From the NCBI GenBank assembly GCA_964556565.1, contig CAZKWF010000001.1, positions 1 to 64,000 on the forward strand: a stretch of 64,000 nt of DNA, written 5' to 3'. Source of the DNA: SOJZ01 sp964556565. GTDB lineage: Archaea; Thermoproteota; Bathyarchaeia; Bathyarchaeales; Bathyarchaeaceae. The translations under genes and the position numbers were made by a program. Under the pieces are notes generated by a model. That model saw only the letters and a list, made by a program, of their open reading frames with translations. It did not search any database and had not been told where the DNA came from. Below, in pieces: positions 24,525 to 33,429 of the stretch. The first letter of the stretch is position 1. Each line of letters begins with the position of its first letter.

Positions 24525-24575
24525 ATATATCGAATTTCGATATATATCGGATAGCGAAGTAATCGATATATTAAG
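24525..24575. promoter_or_regulatory. Palindrome cluster upstream of a small regulator-like gene
   Basis: TATATCGAA-T-TTCGATATA (24526-24544) is a perfect 9-bp inverted repeat about a single T. It overlaps CGATATATATCG (24538-24549), another perfect palindrome, and ATCGATATATT follows. Several CGATAT half-sites extend to about 24595, and the last AT-rich block also serves as a TATA box. This looks like a multi-site operator just ahead of the gene starting at 24609. Confidence 0.55.
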
Positions 24576-24608
24576 TCATACGATATGATATGTATACGGG
24601 TGGAACAC

Positions 24609-25091
24609 ATGAACAGTTCAACAAAACTACAAAAAGAGGCAAAGTTGATGAAGCGCGAATTCACAACCAACTGGTACATATACAGAACGTGTTTGCATTC
24701 AATACCCAGCAAGCCTGAGCTACAACGCAATACTAACATCAGAGCCCGTGTCAAAGAAGTATCGCCACTGTGTAACCATGAGTTTAACAAACTTGTGCTA
24801 GAAGCAGTAGATGAGGGGCTGTCTTCATTAGGAGATTCGCCGAAGCAGGCAATCTACTTCTATCTGGAAAAAACTTTCAAGATCAAGAGATCGGAGATTC
24901 CTAACAGGATTGAGGAATTTTCCAACGCTCTCGAACAAATCTTCGGCCATGGGGCCAAACTTGTTGAGATTCAGATAATGAAACTACTCTACGAGAAAGT
25001 TGGACAAGCCTTTGTCTATTTCCCAGAAAAGGATGATCTACTGTTCACTGAATACATGGAAGCAGCTAGGTTATCAAATAATTCCAACTAG
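24609..25091 (+). CDS. Helical hypothetical protein behind a palindromic operator
   Basis: About 160 residues, soluble. The C-terminal 90 residues are helical and regular (ALEQIFGHGAKLVEIQIMKLLYEKVG), and resemble small alpha-helical output-type domains of thaumarchaeal proteins; that comparison is from memory and weak. ATG 24609 is chosen over 24585 because it is further from the AT-rich promoter and preceded by GGGTGG. The dense operator suggests tight control, possibly autoregulation. Confidence 0.5.
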   Translation: MNSSTKLQKEAKLMKREFTTNWYIYRTCLHSIPSKPELQRNTNIRARVKEVSPLCNHEFNKLVLEAVDEGLSSLGDSPKQAIYFYLEKTFKIKRSEIPNRIEEFSNALEQIFGHGAKLVEIQIMKLLYEKVGQAFVYFPEKDDLLFTEYMEAARLSNNSN

Positions 25092-25125
25092 TCCATCACT
25101 TTCAGCTTCACATGCACACTGATTG

Positions 25126-25710
25126 TTATTTGTTCATTATCTCAGGAAACCTTCGCAAAATGATAACTCCGATTATCAAAGAAACATAGATGTCCATTAT
25201 TCCCTGTATAGTATTCCAGAAAGCAATCTCTATAACATAAGCTCCAAGACCCACTAGACCTAGTGAATGCCCAACAAAACTCAGGAACTCAGGATTCGAG
25301 AATAGTCCCACCGCGTCTATGTTAAAGAAAACAGGCAAGGCAAAATAAAAGTTGAAGAGTACACAAACAACATCTCTCACAGCGATTGCAAGAATGCCAC
25401 TGAAGACGTAAGCCCATTTGTTTTCTAAAAGCCATTTTATGGCGTCTTTTCTCCATGCGAAAAATGCTGGAACTGTGAACATCCAGACGCTCGAAACCGA
25501 TTTCATGATAGCTCCAACCCAGCCTCCAGCAAACGGACCAAGAACCCCAACAAGTGGTATGCTGATCAGCAAACAAAGAAGGCCAGCTTTAAACCCAAAC
25601 AGAATCCAGCATAAGACCCAAGAAATAGCGACGAGATCTATCCGCATAAACCATGGTGTAACAAACAGAGGTGGTAGAATCTGCATAATTACTGATAGCG
25701 CTGCTAACAC
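25126..25710 (-). CDS. ECF transporter S-component-like membrane protein
   Basis: 194 residues with six hydrophobic helices, including ISWVLCWILFGFKAGLLCLL and an A-x-x-R-D-V-V-C-V segment. The fold and size fit substrate-binding S components of energy-coupling-factor vitamin/metal importers. The first canonical start (GTG 25710) falls inside the first helix. The frame stays open for 27 more codons (...TRLDRPTIKIAGAA) with no ATG, GTG or TTG. The true start is therefore unresolved, or non-canonical. No EcfA/T genes are adjacent. Confidence 0.7.
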   Translation of the reverse strand: MLAALSVIMQILPPLFVTPWFMRIDLVAISWVLCWILFGFKAGLLCLLISIPLVGVLGPFAGGWVGAIMKSVSSVWMFTVPAFFAWRKDAIKWLLENKWAYVFSGILAIAVRDVVCVLFNFYFALPVFFNIDAVGLFSNPEFLSFVGHSLGLVGLGAYVIEIAFWNTIQGIMDIYVSLIIGVIILRRFPEIMNK

Positions 25711-25869
25711 AGCAGCACCAGCGATCTTTATTGTTGGTCTATCTAAGCGCGTGACTGCCTCCCCCGTAGAGGGTCGATTCTCTGAGATTAGCTATTTAAG
25801 AGTAGCTACTCAATAACGCGTAGATTTTTTACCTATAACATTCAGATAAACAACAGGTTAGACTAACAC

Positions 25870-25902
25870 TGGAGATATCTCCCGCATTTCCCCCCTTTTT
25901 TG
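25870..25902 (+). repeat. Direct repeat, left copy
   Basis: TGGAGATATC, one T/C difference, CCCGCATTTCCCCC, then a T-run and G. It nearly matches 27717-27748 (one substitution and one C length difference). No homology extends into either flank. Read in the recombinase frame it encodes LEISPAFPPFF and then a stop. Confidence 0.75.
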
Positions 25903-25978
25903 TTTTAGAAAGTCTTGCCTGACTAGTTTCTGTGCGTCGCTTTCTGTGATTGGAGATGCTGTATATCGAAATATTGGG

Positions 25979-26305
25979 TTACGTTTTTCCCTCAGTAGTA
26001 GTGGCGGACTTTTCTAAACCGGTCCGTCCGTAGTAGTATCCCAAGACGGCACCAATCAACCCGGAAAGGGATGATGAAATTGTCTGTATTAGTTTGATAG
26101 CTTCGTCAACTGTGCCTGAGAAGAGCAAGGAAGACATAAGTAAAGCGAGAAAACCGAATACCAAGATAAATGCAAGCATTTCTCTAGCTCTCTCTTTAAT
26201 CGCCAGATGTTTTCGGTCTTCTGTAAGGTCTTTTTCTTTTGCGAGAGATTTATCCACTGCCTTTATCGATGATATTATTGTTTTTTTTGTTCCTGGGGCA
26301 GACAT
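25979..26305 (-). CDS. Small membrane protein of the repeat-flanked cassette
   Basis: 108 residues. A charged N-terminus (about 1-40, KAVDKSLAKEKDLTEDRK) precedes two hydrophobic helices (about 43-64 and 77-93) and a short tail with YYYGRTGLEKS. This tail pattern is common in phage- and plasmid-borne archaeal membrane proteins. No family named. It is the last of three same-strand genes inside the direct repeats. Confidence 0.55.
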   Translation of the reverse strand: MSAPGTKKTIISSIKAVDKSLAKEKDLTEDRKHLAIKERAREMLAFILVFGFLALLMSSLLFSGTVDEAIKLIQTISSSLSGLIGAVLGYYYGRTGLEKSATTTEGKT

Positions 26306-26322
26306 ATGAACACAAACCTCTG

Positions 26323-26565
26323 TTATTCAGATTTCCATCCGGATACTTCAAAGTCCCCTCTATATTTTGGACTTTGAACGGTAAAAAGATGCCCATAATC
26401 CTTCAGTTTGTGGGCAAGTTTCAGAGATAGTAGTATTGCATCTTTTGGAACTTCATCAATCCCAAGAAGCATATCTAAACCTTCGCCCGTAAACTCCAGT
26501 GTTTCCACATCAGGGGGCTGTGAATCTTTGTGGTATTTTATTATTACTTCAACTTTCTTGACCAT
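26323..26565 (-). CDS. Small hypothetical protein of the cassette
   Basis: 80 residues, soluble and acidic in the middle, starting MVKKVEVIIKYH. Predicted beta strand, helix, strand pattern; no motif recognised. It is 17 bp from the downstream membrane protein gene and 81 bp from the upstream one, so it is likely part of the same transcript. Confidence 0.5.
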   Translation of the reverse strand: MVKKVEVIIKYHKDSQPPDVETLEFTGEGLDMLLGIDEVPKDAILLSLKLAHKLKDYGHLFTVQSPKYRGDFEVSGWKSE

Positions 26566-26646
26566 TCTTTCTCACCATTCAACTACCAATCCATAAACTG
26601 TATCAGTAGTCTAATAAATGTTTTACAATGTTTATCCCACTCGTTG

Positions 26647-27648
26647 TCATGTCTCGCCCTTCCTCTCCATGCATTCTTTTCCAATCGCTATTATACCCAC
26701 TACAATTACGAGCACCAAACCCAAGTATGTTTTCGAGGTAAGGAAATACCCAGAAAGCCCCGAAACAGCAATCGCCACGGCTCCAAGTTCCGTTATTCTG
26801 ATTCCAGTAAATAGCTTCTTCATTTTGATTCCAATCGGTATCTTCTTCGAATCTTCCTCAGTTCTTGCATTAGATTGCTTTTCGGACTCATCAGATTCTT
26901 GAGTGTTTTTCGTTTGCGTTCCCGCTCTTTTGATATCCTCGCTGTATTTCCAACATGAAAAAAGTCCAAAGCCTGAAAGAATTGAACCGAAGAATCCGAG
27001 GTAAACCATTTGCCAAATTTCTGTTTGCACTAGTGAAGTGACAAAATGTCCGACTAGCAAACCTAGGAATAAGCAGAGAATTATCATCGAAATCCCGGAA
27101 CGTCCCCCAATCAGCTTTGTGAAAGAGATTTGAGGTTTGAACTCACTAAAATAGGAAGAAAGTAGGATATAGAGTGATATAATCGCGAAGCCTAAGAGAG
27201 ATGTTCTAGGACTAGTAGAAATACCAATTTCTCTTGAGTTAAGCTCCTCTGACAATGTTACATTGTTGTCAACTAAGTTTTTCACCGACACTCTCACGCT
27301 GAAATAGATGGTTCCCACTTGAGTGGCGCAATACGTCCATTTTAGCGTCGCCACTTCGCTTGCATTTGCAACTACAAAGGCCAACTTAGTAGAAGTCAAA
27401 TTAGCATCTCCAACCCCCATAACTGTGGGGTTAGAGACGGAAACGTTCGATTTTTCGTCCACTAGGACTTTCACAACAAGAGTCATTTCTCCGCCCAAGT
27501 AAGTGTGGCTTGGCGAAACTTCAACACTTGGAGCCAAAGGTGAAAGAGAACCGTAAGCAATATTTCTGATTCCACCTATTATTCCAGCTATTAAGAAAAG
27601 AAACGATAATACAAAAAGACCCCTCAGTCCTTTAGTTTTTAATCGCAT
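26647..27648 (-). CDS. Membrane protein with an extracellular beta domain
   Basis: 333 residues. An N-terminal signal-anchor helix (about 9-29) leads to a beta-rich Ig-like region (about 38-140, VEVSPSHTYLGGEMTLVVKV, several N-x-S/T sites). Then come about five transmembrane helices, interrupted by a hydrophilic Glu/Lys/Thr linker (about 245-275). The topology suggests surface display plus a membrane domain. It is the first gene of the cassette and divergent from the recombinase gene, with its start 44 bp from it. Confidence 0.6.
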   Translation of the reverse strand: MRLKTKGLRGLFVLSFLFLIAGIIGGIRNIAYGSLSPLAPSVEVSPSHTYLGGEMTLVVKVLVDEKSNVSVSNPTVMGVGDANLTSTKLAFVVANASEVATLKWTYCATQVGTIYFSVRVSVKNLVDNNVTLSEELNSREIGISTSPRTSLLGFAIISLYILLSSYFSEFKPQISFTKLIGGRSGISMIILCLFLGLLVGHFVTSLVQTEIWQMVYLGFFGSILSGFGLFSCWKYSEDIKRAGTQTKNTQESDESEKQSNARTEEDSKKIPIGIKMKKLFTGIRITELGAVAIAVSGLSGYFLTSKTYLGLVLVIVVGIIAIGKECMERKGET

Positions 27649-27691
27649 TGAAGTTGCCTCTATTATAATATTCTAAGTTTCCCTTTTAAGA

Positions 27692-28951
27692 TTGATTAAT
27701 AGATTTCGCAGTCGAGTGGAGATATCCCCCGCATTTCCCCCTTTTTTGCGACGTGCATGCCCTGATTGTGCTTCGCAACGGGTGTGGAAGAGAGGTGTGA
27801 GAAAGACAAAGCATGGCGACATGCAACGGTGGATATGTAGAAACTGCGGGAGAAGTTTCAGCAGAACGACGAAACCCCAAGTTCACGCCCTACCCGAGTC
27901 CATCAAAACGCCCCGTTCGGACGGTCAGTTTCACTTAAATGTCAGTTCGTGCTCCACTCCTAAACACCAAATAGGCGTCACCCAAACGAAGGGGGCGAAA
28001 AATTCGGTCGCAGTGGAAACCCGAATTGAAAAGCGGGCTGCGGGAGCCACAAAACACAGCAACACCACCATTGACGGTAACATCTTCAACTACACGTGGC
28101 ATTTGAAAAAGCAAGGCTATCCAGAAACCACCATAGAGACTTATGCATCTTCAATGAAGAGACTGCACCGTCTTGGAGTAGACCTCACGAACCCAGACAG
28201 CGTCAAACTGCTCCTTGCTAATCACACAAATTGGAAAAACACCTACAAACGTGTGTATGTAAACGCTTTCGCTCAATGGGCTGCAATGTTTCATATAGAC
28301 TGGGACCCACCAAACTACAAAGCTGAAGAAAAACTTCCTTGGATTCCCACCGAGCTTGAAATAGACCAGCTCATAGCGGGATGTGGAAAGAAGACGGCAA
28401 CATTTCTTCAACTTCTCAAAGAAACAGCGATGAGATACATTGAAGCTTGGAAACTCGAATGGGCCGACGTAGACCTTGTCAAAAAAACAGTCAATGTCAA
28501 ATCCGCAAAACATGGCAAACCAAGAATACTTCCTATATCAGACAAGTTAATAATGATGCTTAAAAGCCAGTCCAAACCCAACTCGAAAAGAGTGTTTGGA
28601 GACATAGGATACGCTTCAATCAGCGTTACGTTCTACCACCAGAGGAAAAGGGTTGCCCAGAAGCTTCAGAACTCAAGGATTCAGCGTATAACCTTTCACA
28701 CGCTTAGGCATTGGAAAGCCAGCATGGACTACCACCGAGGAATAAGGCTTGTAGAACTCAAAGAAATGCTGGGACACAGGAGCATAAATTCAACCATGAT
28801 ATACACGCACCTCATTGAAGGACCAGAAAACAACGAGTGGATATCCAAGGTAACCCGATCCGTGAAAGGTGCACGAGCGTTGGTAGAGGCAGGCTTCGAG
28901 TATGTTAAGGACTTTGATGATGGGCTTATGCTGTTCCGTAAACGCAAGTGA
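27692..28951 (+). CDS. Tyrosine recombinase/integrase with N-terminal zinc ribbon
   Basis: 419 residues. An N-terminal zinc ribbon (CPDC...CRNCGRSF, about residues 24-55) is of the kind seen in transposases. After a linker come a SAM-like core-binding domain (about 130-215) and the catalytic domain. The catalytic set is complete: R248, a Lys-rich beta-hairpin (KSAKHGKPR), H336-x-x-R339, H362 and Y371. It should cut and rejoin DNA site-specifically. The TTG start at 27692 places a copy of the direct repeat within codons 9-20. The zinc ribbon plus tyrosine recombinase is an uncommon pairing. Confidence 0.9.
   Translation: MINRFRSRVEISPAFPPFLRRACPDCASQRVWKRGVRKTKHGDMQRWICRNCGRSFSRTTKPQVHALPESIKTPRSDGQFHLNVSSCSTPKHQIGVTQTKGAKNSVAVETRIEKRAAGATKHSNTTIDGNIFNYTWHLKKQGYPETTIETYASSMKRLHRLGVDLTNPDSVKLLLANHTNWKNTYKRVYVNAFAQWAAMFHIDWDPPNYKAEEKLPWIPTELEIDQLIAGCGKKTATFLQLLKETAMRYIEAWKLEWADVDLVKKTVNVKSAKHGKPRILPISDKLIMMLKSQSKPNSKRVFGDIGYASISVTFYHQRKRVAQKLQNSRIQRITFHTLRHWKASMDYHRGIRLVELKEMLGHRSINSTMIYTHLIEGPENNEWISKVTRSVKGARALVEAGFEYVKDFDDGLMLFRKRK
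27717..27748 (+). repeat. Direct repeat, right copy (inside the recombinase 5' end)
   Basis: Same 32-bp sequence as 25870-25902 apart from C for T after GGAGATATC and one fewer C before the T-run. Here it codes for VEISPAFPPFL of the recombinase. The pair brackets a 1.8-kb block with three genes, an arrangement expected for attachment-site duplications, or for recombination between two copies of this gene's start. Confidence 0.75.
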
Positions 28952-29073
28952 AAACATCCAAAAAAAGTTAATGTAAACTGCAAAAAGTTTACGTAAACAA
29001 CAGATTAATAGGTTATTTCAGTCATTAATATTGAAATCAGGTAATCCCAAATAAACTAGTGGGAGCAGCTACA

Positions 29074-30315
29074 ATGGCTGAGACTGAAATACCATTAAGC
29101 GATATTAAAGAATGGCTGGAGCAAGAAACAGCCTCTATAGTTGAGCCGCTTAAGACGGAAGGAACGCTTTTACTCAACAATGTTAGGGATAGACTAGACG
29201 ATGTTCGAGAGATTTGTGAAAAACTGATGCGAAACAGCGAAATAGAGATGGCGAAAAACAGTCGTAAAACATATCGACGAGCTAAAATATTGAATAAACT
29301 TGCTAAATATGCCATAGAAACGATTGACAATGTTGAATTCCCCGACTTGATTTCATCAGAAAGCCTTCAGATAACATGTGATGATTTAGAAAAAGCGCTT
29401 GCAGTGGTTGAAAGGGAAAGAGCAAAGTGGTTCCCCCGAATTTCACCGTTCTTCATTGTAGACCGACGAAGATTTGACGCCGCGTTCGGAAAGACTGTAA
29501 AATCGCTTGAGAAACTACGTGCTTTTTCATCACACGGATACACGAAGGCTAAGATTGTGGAAGACTCGATTTTGATGGTTGATAAACTTTCTCAGTTCTT
29601 AAAAAAGCTAGATACAGTTGAAGAACGAAAGAAAAAAATGGAATTGCGAAGAAACATTCTTGAGAAAAACATAGATGAAAGTCAACAGAAAATCATGCTG
29701 ATTCAAAGTAGAGGCGAGGTAAGCAAGCTTGCTCAGACAAACGAAAAAATTGAAGAAATTAGAGAAAAACTAAGGCATAATTTTCGTCGGCTCCAAAAAC
29801 CATTTCTTAAGTTCCAAACCTTGGCTCGAGGTCCAGGTTATCCTCTACCGCCCGATGAAATGAAAAAACTTGACGAATACTTGATCAGACCATTTGAGGC
29901 TTTCGCAACCGAGGATGAGGGATATCCATTGCTTAAAAAGCTACTTCGAAAGATGGATGATGCGATGACCAAAGGAAAACTGAAATTGAAGAGCACTCGC
30001 CAAAAAAAAGCTCAGATGCAAATAAACAGCATACTCCACAAGGATGCCTTGATCTCCCTGCATCGAAGCTGTAAAGAGGCGTTCCATGACAAACAACAAC
30101 TCTCAACCTCCAAAGCGATGACAACACTTCGAAAAGAGTCTGCTCAACTTCAAAAAAAGCTAGAAGAATTACAGAAGCAGAAGGAACTTGTTGATTCAAG
30201 GGTTGCTATCGTGGATAATGAACACAAAGGAGCACTGGAAAAAATTGAAACCCAAAAGAAAGACCTGGAAAACACCATTTTTGAATCAACTGGCAAAGAA
30301 GTTCACGTTACATAG
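29074..30315 (+). CDS. Long coiled-coil protein, unknown function
   Basis: About 413 residues, nearly all helical. Charged heptad-like stretches lie at about 170-245 and 335-410 (EERKKKMELRRNILEKNI, LQKKLEELQKQKELVDS). A central RGPGYPLPPDEMKKLDEYL segment breaks the helix. No catalytic motif. Proteins of this shape often act as structural or chromosome-associated factors. ATG 29074 is preferred over GTG 29059. It stands alone after the recombinase. Confidence 0.6.
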   Translation: MAETEIPLSDIKEWLEQETASIVEPLKTEGTLLLNNVRDRLDDVREICEKLMRNSEIEMAKNSRKTYRRAKILNKLAKYAIETIDNVEFPDLISSESLQITCDDLEKALAVVERERAKWFPRISPFFIVDRRRFDAAFGKTVKSLEKLRAFSSHGYTKAKIVEDSILMVDKLSQFLKKLDTVEERKKKMELRRNILEKNIDESQQKIMLIQSRGEVSKLAQTNEKIEEIREKLRHNFRRLQKPFLKFQTLARGPGYPLPPDEMKKLDEYLIRPFEAFATEDEGYPLLKKLLRKMDDAMTKGKLKLKSTRQKKAQMQINSILHKDALISLHRSCKEAFHDKQQLSTSKAMTTLRKESAQLQKKLEELQKQKELVDSRVAIVDNEHKGALEKIETQKKDLENTIFESTGKEVHVT

Positions 30316-30629
30316 TGAAAAAATGGATTGGTGCCTAGGCTTCACTGAAGAGTTCTTTTGTACCTTCATAAAGTGGAGATCGAATGTACACCCTGTGGTA
30401 TTCGGATGAAGTCAAAACGTAGGTCAAGTACATAGACTACTCAACCACATCGGAAACGACAGCTGAACTTTAAAGATTGCCCCGTCTGACACATCCTAGA
30501 CTTCCTTCCTTTTTTCTCCAAAATTTCTCCAGTTCAGCATCTTAACCTCTTCTTGCCCTTCAGATATTACTTGATTTTGCGCATCCAAATAGAAGCCAAA
30601 GCAAGCCCTAAACCAAACCCACCAAAGGA
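30316..30629. other. Intergenic stretch with no gene seen
   Basis: About 310 bp between the coiled-coil gene and the tandem hairpin/GA elements. I see no convincing reading frame. A minus-strand frame at 30496-30708 crosses the elements and has no family features. Confidence 0.5.
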
Positions 30630-30717
30630 CCCCCCTAGGTAGGGGGTCTAGAAAGAGAGAGAATGAGTGATTGTAAAAAATTATAGGGGGGTCTAAAGAG
30701 AGAGACATGCAAATAAC
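30630..30717 (+). promoter_or_regulatory. Hairpin/GA-box element, copies 2a and 2b in tandem (upstream of AOR gene)
   Basis: Copy 2a has CCCCCTAGGTAGGGGG (30630-30645) followed by TCTAGAAAGAGAGAGA. Copy 2b (30682-30717) keeps only the right half: TATAGGGGGGTCTAAAGA, GA repeats, and a perfect GCAAATAAC ending at 30717. The start of the aldehyde oxidoreductase lies 71 nt further on. Sequence just before copy 2a (ACCAAAGGA) is identical to that before copy 1. Confidence 0.8.
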
Positions 30718-30788
30718 CTAACAAAAATTTTAACAGAACGTTCAATAACTTAAAGCAAGGTAGTTATCATTCCAACAGGTGAACCAAA

Positions 30789-32909
30789 ATGCCAATTGCC
30801 GAATTCAGATACAGCCTAGGAAAAGTCGAAAAAGGATACAACAACCGAACCCTCCACATAAACCTCACAAACTACAAAATCACAAGCAAACCAGTCACCA
30901 AAAAAATGAAACAAACATTCATCGGAGGCCGAGGCTTCAACCTATGGCTACTATGGAACGCCCTGCCGAAAAACCGCATCACCAAATGGAACGACCCAGA
31001 AAACGAAATCTGCATAGCATGTGGCCCTCTCGGCGGCACCACCCTCTTCCCAGGAAGCGGAAAAAGCATCGCCGTCTCAATATCACCCCTCACAAATTCT
31101 GTAATGGACTCCAACGCAGGTGGATATTTTGGACCATACCTCAAATTTTCCGGATGGGATGCACTGGAGATACAAGGAAAAGCAAAGTCTGAAGTAACCA
31201 TCTTCATTGACGGTGACGAAGGAAAGGTCCAGATCGTAGACGCCGAAGAACTACCATCCGAAACCCACTTGCTCGGCGAGATTCTAACAAAAAAGTACGG
31301 TGGTGCAAACAAACGCAGTATTTCAGTAGTTTCCTCAGGTCCAGGTGCAGAACATACACGATTTGGAGTCCTCAACTTCTCATGGTATGACTCACAACGC
31401 AAAACAGTAAGGTACAAACAAGCTGCAAGAGGCGGCATAGGCACAGTCTTTCGTAACAAGAAAATAAAGGCGATTGTAGCCAAATTCTCTGGTCTAAGAG
31501 CCGATAGTAACCACCCCGCAAATTTCGACATTCTTAAACAAGTCGGTCCAGCATACAACAGGGAAATCAGAACCCTTGACCCAAAACAGAACGAAATGGC
31601 AGTTGTAGGAACAACACATCTAGTCGATATCATGAACAAATTTGATCTCCTTCCCACACACAACTTCAAATTCGGAAGCCATCCTAGAGGCTCCAACCTC
31701 AGCGCAGAAGTATACAGGAAAAAATTCCATCCCGGCTTTGACGGATGCTGGGCAGGATGCACAGTAGCATGTTCTCACCTCGTCAAAGACTTCAAACTCA
31801 AAACAGGCCCATTCAAAGGCGAACATGTCCCTGTGGACGGCCCAGAATACGAAACCATAGCTGGCCTTGGCAGTAACTGCGGAATCTTTGATGCGAACCA
31901 CTTGATCGAGATTAACTTCTATTGTGACACCTACGGCTTGGATACTATCTCAGTTGGGACAGCGACAGCCTTCGCCATGGAATGTTATGAGATGGAATTG
32001 ATTGACAATGAGGTCACTGGTGGTCTTGAGTTGAATTTTGGGAATAAAGAAGCCGCAATGGAACTTGTTCATCAAATGGCGAGAGGAGAGGGATTTGGAG
32101 TGATTATTGGCCAAGGGGTTCGCAGAATGAAGAAGCTATTCGCAGAAAAATACGGCGCTAACCCAAAAATATTACAGGACATTGGAATGGAAGCAAAGGG
32201 CTTAGAATTTTCCGAGTACGTTACTAAAGAATCCTTAGCACAACAGGGTGGATACGGGCTTGCACTAAAGGGTCCACAACATGATGAAGCGTGGCTAATA
32301 TTCTTAGATATGGTGCGAAATCTAATTCCAACCTTCAAGCAGAAGGCTGAAGCCCTACATTGGTTCCCGATGTTTCGAACATGGTTCGGTCTAAATGGTT
32401 TGTGCAAACTTCCTTGGAATGACATCACACCTGAAAACAACAAAAACACTCCAGAACCCGCCAAAGTCATTGCACACGTGGAGAATTACGCGAACTTCTT
32501 TTATGCGGTGACTGATCGAAAAGCTTCAACGGACGATCTTATTCTGATGAGTGAAAGGGTGTACAATTTCCAGCGCATTTTCAATTTAAGGATGGGCTTT
32601 GGTACACGCGAACACGATGACATACCGTATCGCGCTGTTGGACCAGTGACAAAGGAAGAATATGAAAGTCGTGCGGAGCGCTATGACAAACAACTCAAGG
32701 AAAAACTTGGTTACGACCCAACTCACAAATCGACGGAGGAAAAGCTGGTCGTGTTGAAGAAACATCGTCAAGGCGAATATGAGAAGCTTAAGGATGCGGT
32801 CTACAAGAGAAGAGGATGGAATTTAAACGGCGTTCCAACTCTGCATAAAGTGCAGGAACTTGGGATAGATTTCCCTGATGTGGTTGAGCTTGTTAAGAAG
32901 GTCCAATGA
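30789..32909 (+). CDS. Aldehyde:ferredoxin oxidoreductase family protein (tungsten enzyme)
   Basis: 706 residues. The AOR N-terminal domain is clear: IGGRGFNLWLL, then CGPLGGTTLFPGSGKS and the pterin-contacting AGGYFGPYLKFSGWDALEI. The [4Fe-4S] ligands are C320, C324, C328 (GCWAGCTVAC) and C539 (NGLCKLPW). It would oxidise aldehydes, or reduce acids, using ferredoxin and a tungstopterin. Substrate unknown. MobA is encoded 2 kb away. Third codon positions are 38 of 40 A/C at the start but only 17 of 45 in the last 45 codons. Confidence 0.94.
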   Translation: MPIAEFRYSLGKVEKGYNNRTLHINLTNYKITSKPVTKKMKQTFIGGRGFNLWLLWNALPKNRITKWNDPENEICIACGPLGGTTLFPGSGKSIAVSISPLTNSVMDSNAGGYFGPYLKFSGWDALEIQGKAKSEVTIFIDGDEGKVQIVDAEELPSETHLLGEILTKKYGGANKRSISVVSSGPGAEHTRFGVLNFSWYDSQRKTVRYKQAARGGIGTVFRNKKIKAIVAKFSGLRADSNHPANFDILKQVGPAYNREIRTLDPKQNEMAVVGTTHLVDIMNKFDLLPTHNFKFGSHPRGSNLSAEVYRKKFHPGFDGCWAGCTVACSHLVKDFKLKTGPFKGEHVPVDGPEYETIAGLGSNCGIFDANHLIEINFYCDTYGLDTISVGTATAFAMECYEMELIDNEVTGGLELNFGNKEAAMELVHQMARGEGFGVIIGQGVRRMKKLFAEKYGANPKILQDIGMEAKGLEFSEYVTKESLAQQGGYGLALKGPQHDEAWLIFLDMVRNLIPTFKQKAEALHWFPMFRTWFGLNGLCKLPWNDITPENNKNTPEPAKVIAHVENYANFFYAVTDRKASTDDLILMSERVYNFQRIFNLRMGFGTREHDDIPYRAVGPVTKEEYESRAERYDKQLKEKLGYDPTHKSTEEKLVVLKKHRQGEYEKLKDAVYKRRGWNLNGVPTLHKVQELGIDFPDVVELVKKVQ

Positions 32910-33048
32910 TGCTTGTCGCATTTCTGGCAACGCATCATCTAATAATGTATTGATTCAATGCTAGATTCAAGACCTATGCACACGTCCACGATAAATCGGT
33001 CCCGCAAACACACAGAAATTCTAATACGGAGTGACAATATAGAATCGA

Positions 33049-33250
33049 AATGTTTATTAAATCTTACGACATAATATTACTTGGCAGAAACCAAAACCCA
33101 AAACACAGTATGCCACAGGTGGAAGCATGAGAAAAACCCAACGCCAAAAATGGCTGATAAGCGCGTACGTAACTCAAATCTTCCACTACTGGGACACTTT
33201 CAGAATTGTAATGAGCATTCGCTGAAAACGTACGCGCTATCCTATTTTTT
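33049..33250 (+). ncRNA. Candidate structured RNA in the AOR-aminotransferase gap
   Basis: The 520-bp gap holds no credible gene but has a perfect 10-bp inverted repeat, GCGCGTACGT (33161-33170) and ACGTACGCGC (33228-33237). With one bulged base the pairing extends to GATA/TATC. A TATA-like TGTTTATTAAATCT (about 33052-33065) lies 95 bp upstream, and a T-rich run (TATTTTTTAAAA) follows at 33242-33252. This fits a short independently transcribed RNA. TGATAAG and CTGA lie at the stem base, but a C/D-box identity is not established. Confidence 0.4.
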
Positions 33251-33429
33251 AAAATTTCCACCACAAATACACACACGCAAGAAAGCCTTCTAGACAAAAA
33301 ACTGAAATCACAACAATAATTATCAATCATATCCAAGGAAAGCCTAAGATAAAATATAGTGAATACCTAGACTATTAGGTTTTATAATCAGAAGAGACAT
33401 ATAACTCGTCTTACAGGAGATTTTTAACC

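Noticed and set aside
25740..25790. CCTCCCCCGTAGAGGG upstream of the ECF-like gene as an element copy
   Set aside because: The palindrome is different and neither the GA box nor the GCAAAYAAC box is present.
30496..30708. 70-codon minus-strand frame
   Set aside because: It consists largely of the complement of the tandem elements, with no family features.
30779..31192. 137-codon frame overlapping the AOR gene start
   Set aside because: A basic, low-complexity shadow of the A/C-rich AOR 5' end.
33081..33293. 70-codon frame in the AOR-aminotransferase gap
   Set aside because: Atypical composition, no ribosome-binding site, and it crosses both arms of the inverted repeat.
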